From the NCBI GenBank assembly GCA_027051165.1, contig JALTZZ010000059.1, positions 1 through 58,644 on the forward strand: a DNA stretch of 58,644 nt, in the 5' to 3' direction. Below the pieces are notes generated by a model, which saw only the letters and a program-made list of their open reading frames with translations, was not told the origin of the DNA and did no database searches. The position numbers and the translations under genes are program-made. Numbering within the stretch: position 1 is the first letter of the stretch; each line of letters begins with the position of its first letter. This DNA comes from an archaeon (GTDB taxonomy: Archaea > Hydrothermarchaeota > Hydrothermarchaeia > JALTZZ01). This document shows, in pieces, positions 53,884 to 58,644 of the stretch.

Positions 53884-55130
53884 TATGTGATATAATCTAT
53901 TCCAAGATCCTTGATTATGTCTTCTTTTGGTTTTTCGCTCGTATTTCTTCTTGCAACTATGCCCCTTGCTCTTGGAAGCGTTGCTCTGCTATAGCCGTGT
54001 GCGTGCCTATAGCTGTAGCCGTAGCTCCTTCTCTCCAGCCTTCTGGGTATTTGTATATCGCTTGGTCCCAAGATATCTGGAGAGTGAACACCAGTCATTA
54101 TTACCATTACTTCTATCCTACCATTATATTCCGGATCGACTCTTGCACCCCATATGACGGTTGCATCATCCTTTAAGTATTGTGTCGCTATTTCTCCTAC
54201 GGTATTTGCTTCCTGAAGCGTTAGGTCCTCTCCGCCAGTTATATGAATAAGTGCTCCGCACGCACCTCTATAGTCGACATCTAATAGCGGGTTTTCTAAG
54301 GCTTGCATTACGGCTTCTTCTGCTCTATTCTTTGTATCACTCTCCCCTAAACCTATCATCGCAATTCCATCTTTGTTTGTGCTCATAACAGCCTTTATAT
54401 CTGCAAAATCTAAGTTTATAAGGCTCGGGATATGTATGGTCTCGGTAATTCCTTTAACCATTCTTGCGAGTATTTCGTCTGCCACACCAAATGCCTGCTC
54501 TATAGGCAAGTCCGGAACATATTCAAGGAGCTTATTGTTGTCAACAACCACGACACTATCTGCATGTTTCCTCAACTTTCCGAGGTATTCTCTGGCTTTC
54601 TGAATTCTTGCTCTTTCAAGTTTAAACGGCATAGTAACTGCTCCTATAACCAAGGCACCCATCTCCTTGGCTATCTCTGCAACTATAGGTGCACTGCCAC
54701 TTCCTGTTCCACCCCCCATACCTGCTGCAACAAAAACGAGATCTGCACCTTCTAAGATCTCCTTTAGCGTAGGCTTTGCTTCCAAAGCTGCTTGTTCACC
54801 AATTTCTGGATATCCACCAGCTCCAAGTCCACGTGTTATATCATATCCTATAAGGACCTTCTTGTGGGCTTTTGTTACTTCAAGGTGCTGTTTATCAGTA
54901 TTTATTGCAATGAGCTCAGCACCTTTTATTCCTATGTGTGAAAGTCTTGTTACTGTATTGTTACCAGCTCCTCCACAACCAACAACAACAATTCTTGCTT
55001 TTCCAATGCTTTCTTCTTTTCCACCTCTAAACCCCAATTTTGCGTTATTTTCGAGAGCTTTTCTATATATTGTCTGCAACTTAAACACCCCAGTCTTATG
55101 TGAATATATGAATGAACATGTGAACATCAC
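53883..55130 (-). CDS. ftsZ: Cell division protein FtsZ (canonical; true start may be internal)
   Basis: [52 protein letters not shown]. Confidence 0.96.
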   Translation of the reverse strand: MMFTCSFIYSHKTGVFKLQTIYRKALENNAKLGFRGGKEESIGKARIVVVGCGGAGNNTVTRLSHIGIKGAELIAINTDKQHLEVTKAHKKVLIGYDITRGLGAGGYPEIGEQAALEAKPTLKEILEGADLVFVAAGMGGGTGSGSAPIVAEIAKEMGALVIGAVTMPFKLERARIQKAREYLGKLRKHADSVVVVDNNKLLEYVPDLPIEQAFGVADEILARMVKGITETIHIPSLINLDFADIKAVMSTNKDGIAMIGLGESDTKNRAEEAVMQALENPLLDVDYRGACGALIHITGGEDLTLQEANTVGEIATQYLKDDATVIWGARVDPEYNGRIEVMVIMTGVHSPDILGPSDIQIPRRLERRSYGYSYRHAHGYSRATLPRARGIVARRNTSEKPKEDIIKDLGIDYIT

Positions 55131-55222
55131 AGATATATAAACTTTTCGTTTCGACTCGCAATAAAGGTTTTCGGGACGAAAGAAAGTTTTATATATGTAG
55201 TGAACATGCTAATTAGTTAGGC

Positions 55223-55957
55223 ATGGATATGCTGAGGGGCGATGACGATCCGACAACATTGAGAATGTATGTCAAAGATAGAAGTGGGATATCTGAGATT
55301 ACTGTTGAGGGGGCTAACTTCTTAGAAGTTAAAAAAAGGTTTCTCAGCTACTTAGATTATGTATATAGGGATGAAAAGTATGTTTCAATAACATTGGAGG
55401 TTATAAGTAAATTTTCAAGAACAAAAAGAGTTTTTGAAAGAATTTCATATGATGATGCCAAAGAAAAAATAGTTGAGTTCCTCAGATATGTATACAATAT
55501 TGAATCGTTTGAAGATGAATATTACTATAAATATCCAGAATATGACTATTATGATGTTAAAAGAGATTTAAAAAGCGAATTAAAAAGTGAAGTGCGTGAG
55601 GAGAGTGAAATAAGTAGAACCAGATATTTCGCTGAAGATTTTGATATTGAGGCTGATATAGAAAACAAAACCAGACAGAAAATCTTTGCTCCTTGGCTAA
55701 AGAAATATAATTTAAAAAATCTTTCGATTAAAGATAAAGTGTTTCTTCTCTTAAAATACAACCATCCAAACGAATGGGTTAGATCGCAAGACTTAAAAAT
55801 AGAATATGAATTTATATATAAGGAAAAGATAAAATTAAGCTCTTTATCAACGTATCTGGCAAGGTTCTATGAAGAGGGCTTGCTTGAAAGAAGAGGATCG
55901 AGAGCTCAAAGAGAGTATAGATTGATTTCAGAAAAAGCGAATGCAGTAAAGATTTAA
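55223..55957 (+). CDS. Hypothetical protein with C-terminal winged-helix-like domain
   Basis: Long ORF divergent from ftsZ. Confidence 0.75.
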   Translation: MDMLRGDDDPTTLRMYVKDRSGISEITVEGANFLEVKKRFLSYLDYVYRDEKYVSITLEVISKFSRTKRVFERISYDDAKEKIVEFLRYVYNIESFEDEYYYKYPEYDYYDVKRDLKSELKSEVREESEISRTRYFAEDFDIEADIENKTRQKIFAPWLKKYNLKNLSIKDKVFLLLKYNHPNEWVRSQDLKIEYEFIYKEKIKLSSLSTYLARFYEEGLLERRGSRAQREYRLISEKANAVKI

Positions 55958-55960
55958 GCT

Positions 55961-56566
55961 TTAAAATTTTAGTTTTAAATTCGATTTAATTAATTCTATA
56001 AGTTTTTTATAGTCTTTGTGTGATAAGCATCTCTTAGCGATCTCCAGCTCTTTTTTTATATCGTAGTTCCCTCTGCTGAACTTTACTGCTATTTCTAAGA
56101 CTGCGTTTTCACCTCTATTTAAGACTTTTGGCAAGGGTTTACTGAGCAAATAGCACTCCAAAACTTCAAGTTTGAACAAATAAATCTTGCATTCACCATA
56201 TTCATCTCTTTTTAGATAGCTTTTATGATCAAAAACTCTGCATTCAAGCACAGCTTTTGCATCTTTTAAAATTGGAGCATTAATTTTCTTTGCTTTTAAG
56301 TATTTAAAATCTCTTTGATTAAGAATACACTTTAAAAAGATGAATGCATCATCAACAACATTTACAGCACACTCTTTATTCATTAACATATTCTTCACAG
56401 TTTTGTTTTCATATATCTTCATTAAAAGCTTGGAATTGCTTAAAAAATAAATGCCGATGGGGGCGGCATTCGGCTCTTTTCTGCTGTTATACGTAGTTAC
56501 AATACATTCACTTATTGCACCTCTTTTAAACCCCAAATCCACAGCATTTGTTCTCATATGACACAC
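55961..56566 (-). CDS. DUF447 (flavin-reductase-like) protein
   Basis: ECIVTTYNSRKEPNAAPIGIYF. Confidence 0.85.
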   Translation of the reverse strand: MCHMRTNAVDLGFKRGAISECIVTTYNSRKEPNAAPIGIYFLSNSKLLMKIYENKTVKNMLMNKECAVNVVDDAFIFLKCILNQRDFKYLKAKKINAPILKDAKAVLECRVFDHKSYLKRDEYGECKIYLFKLEVLECYLLSKPLPKVLNRGENAVLEIAVKFSRGNYDIKKELEIAKRCLSHKDYKKLIELIKSNLKLKF

Positions 56567-57468
56567 CTCTCCTTGAGAAGGAAGATAAAAAGTGATGTTG
56601 CTGTTATATCTGCCATGCTTCCCGGATTTATCTTCATGCTTTTAAAAAACTTGTCCAGTTCTTTTACATAGTATAATATTTTTTCACATTTTCTTTCATT
56701 GTTTATACTGTTGACAACACTTCTACAAAGCTCCGAGACCATGATCGCAGTCTCTTCACAAAATTTGTTTGCAACAAGGGTATCTGTATTTTCTGCGAGA
56801 AGTCTCAGATAGGTGTATGCTATGGCGAGTGAAATTTTTTTAAATCTTTTATAAGCATTTTTCAAAATAGCGTATCCATTTTCTGCTCTTTTTAATCCAT
56901 TTACAAGCTCATCTGCTATCAAATCTTTTTTTGTTATTTTAAATATATCAAGGAGGTTTATTCTCTTTTCTCTTATTTTCTTAAATGATCTGTCATCAAA
57001 AACATCAAGCTCACCAACTTCTCTTTTTATTCTTGGAGAAGCTCTCCTTACAGCTTTATATAAATATATAGTATCAATGTATGTTGTTTTTGAAAGGATC
57101 TCTGGAACTCTTCTAAAAGAATTGCCAATGTCTTCGTTTTTAAGAAGGCTCTCTGCAGATGCTATTGATAAGGGGTATATAAGAAGCACTATGCCTAAGT
57201 TCGTGTTTCCGCCGCTCTGTATTTTCTGTGTATCATTTATGGCATGGTATATATACTTTCCTAAGCTTATTCTGTTTCTATAAATGAAATCTTTGAGCAT
57301 TTCCTCTAAGCTCTTTCTTATTGCCACAGCACTTGCCAAAAAGTGCTCATACAGAGTTTCTTCGTAATCGCTGAGTATGTTTACGTTCCCCGGCTTTGGG
57401 GAGCTCACCTCTAAGAGACAAGCAAGCTGTGCCGAATCGCATATTCTTCTAACAATATCTTCACTCAT
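56554..57468 (-). CDS. Triphosphoribosyl-dephospho-CoA synthase (CitG-like) family protein
   Basis: CLLEVSSPKPGNV, GGNTNLGIVLLIYPL. Confidence 0.88.
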   Translation of the reverse strand: MSEDIVRRICDSAQLACLLEVSSPKPGNVNILSDYEETLYEHFLASAVAIRKSLEEMLKDFIYRNRISLGKYIYHAINDTQKIQSGGNTNLGIVLLIYPLSIASAESLLKNEDIGNSFRRVPEILSKTTYIDTIYLYKAVRRASPRIKREVGELDVFDDRSFKKIREKRINLLDIFKITKKDLIADELVNGLKRAENGYAILKNAYKRFKKISLAIAYTYLRLLAENTDTLVANKFCEETAIMVSELCRSVVNSINNERKCEKILYYVKELDKFFKSMKINPGSMADITATSLFIFLLKERCVI

Positions 57469-58357
57469 GTTTATCCTCTATTTCAATTTCACCTTTGAAA
57501 ACAAATCCTACCTCACCACGCATATATACTCTTTCTATTGAATTGTTTTTTATTACAGGCTCTATAAATATCCTTCCTCCTTTTGTGACAATCTCTACTT
57601 CGCCGCTATCTAAGCGGAGGTAGTTTATAAGGGCACCGCATGCCGTAGCCCCAGTTCCGCATGCAAGCGTTTCCCTTTCTACGCCTCTTTCGTATGTTCT
57701 TATCTTATATCTCTTATCTCCCACTTTCTGGACGAAATTCACATTTGCTCCTTTTGGGAAAATTTCATGAAATCTTATTTTTCTTCCGATTTTCTCAACA
57801 TCTATACTATCTATATTATCAACAAAAATGACAACGTGAGGAACGCCAGTATTTAGTGCACTTATTTCCAATTCCTTATCATTTATCTTTATTTTCTCCT
57901 TTATAAGAAAACCTCTGCCTTTTGCTGGTATTTTTTCTCTTTCAAAAAGTGGTGCTCCCATGTCAACCCTGACATAGTTTACCCTATTGTTGCTGTCTGT
58001 AAAGACTTCAACAACCTTTACTCCAGCAAGGGTTTCTATTTCTATGAACTTTTTCCTCACAATATTGAAATCGTAAACATGCTTTGCAAAGCACCTTATA
58101 CCATTTCCACACATTTCAGCCTCGCTTCCATCTGCGTTGAATATTCTCATTCTTACATCAGCTTTTTTACTTTTTTCAACAAAGAGCAATCCATCAGCTC
58201 CAACACCAAAGTGCCTATCGCAGAGTTTCTTAGCTAAGTAGCTCTTTTTTTCTTCTTCAATTCTTTCATCAAGGTTCTCTATCAATATAAAATCGTTGCC
58301 CGTAGCTTGGTATTTATAAAATTCTATCTTCATGGAACATTTTAAGCATGCTAACAA
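57461..58357 (-). CDS. dapF: Diaminopimelate epimerase
   Basis: FYKYQATGNDFILIEN, AEMCGNGIRCFAKH, ETLACGTGATACG. Confidence 0.97.
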   Translation of the reverse strand: MLACLKCSMKIEFYKYQATGNDFILIENLDERIEEEKKSYLAKKLCDRHFGVGADGLLFVEKSKKADVRMRIFNADGSEAEMCGNGIRCFAKHVYDFNIVRKKFIEIETLAGVKVVEVFTDSNNRVNYVRVDMGAPLFEREKIPAKGRGFLIKEKIKINDKELEISALNTGVPHVVIFVDNIDSIDVEKIGRKIRFHEIFPKGANVNFVQKVGDKRYKIRTYERGVERETLACGTGATACGALINYLRLDSGEVEIVTKGGRIFIEPVIKNNSIERVYMRGEVGFVFKGEIEIEDKHE

Positions 58358-58644
58358 ATTTAATTTTTATAGAACTGGGAGTTTTATGAAGGAAAAGCAG
58401 GATGCAGAGTTAATAATATATTCTTCAAGCCCAAAAAGCTTTAAAAAAAGCCTTTATATTTTTTCAAGGTCTCCAGAGATTGCAAAGATTAGAGAATTAT
58501 AAGTTTTAAGTTTTTCAGCGATATTTCATGTTTCATACAAAAAACTATTAACCCCTTTGCAAAAGACCTCATACAAGCGAAGAGACATGCTCATATAATT
58601 GCGAGCTAAGCTATACATAATATTTTTCAATAAAAGGACATTTA

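Overview
Archaeal chromosomal window, AT-rich. The gene set (Mch, type II MetAP, PolB, RfcL, DUF39/NIL homocysteine synthesis pair, siroheme-route heme genes, several FtsZ/CetZ proteins) suggests a euryarchaeon, perhaps Archaeoglobi-like; taxonomy is inferred, not tested. Most of 3-47 kb is compact housekeeping sequence: polB, rfcL, mch, map, cobQ, carAB, hemA/hemB/met8-like, nth, a queA homolog, argD, proS, SRP RNA and two tRNAs. The ends (0-2.8 kb and 48.2-52.8 kb), plus a scar at 39.7-40.3 kb, are accessory: decayed IS copies, an IS200/IS605-like right-end remnant and two toxin-antitoxin modules, each bracketed by direct repeats. Main leads: (1) a tetranucleotide (AAAG)~20 tract just inside the start of a PAS histidine kinase, where only one of three frames is productive, so a likely phase-variable switch; (2) a (TTTAGA)~19.5 array upstream of a second kinase, a paralog of the one co-transcribed with (1); (3) a tight operon of three divergent FtsZ/CetZ-family GTPases with a signal-peptide/TM anchor protein and an upstream KaiC-like ATPase, in addition to a separate canonical ftsZ; (4) a K+ channel with a GYE filter and degenerate RCK next to an intact stand-alone RCK; (5) repeat-bracketed TA cassettes; (6) dead IS copies sharing the same frameshifts. 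No CRISPR array was seen.
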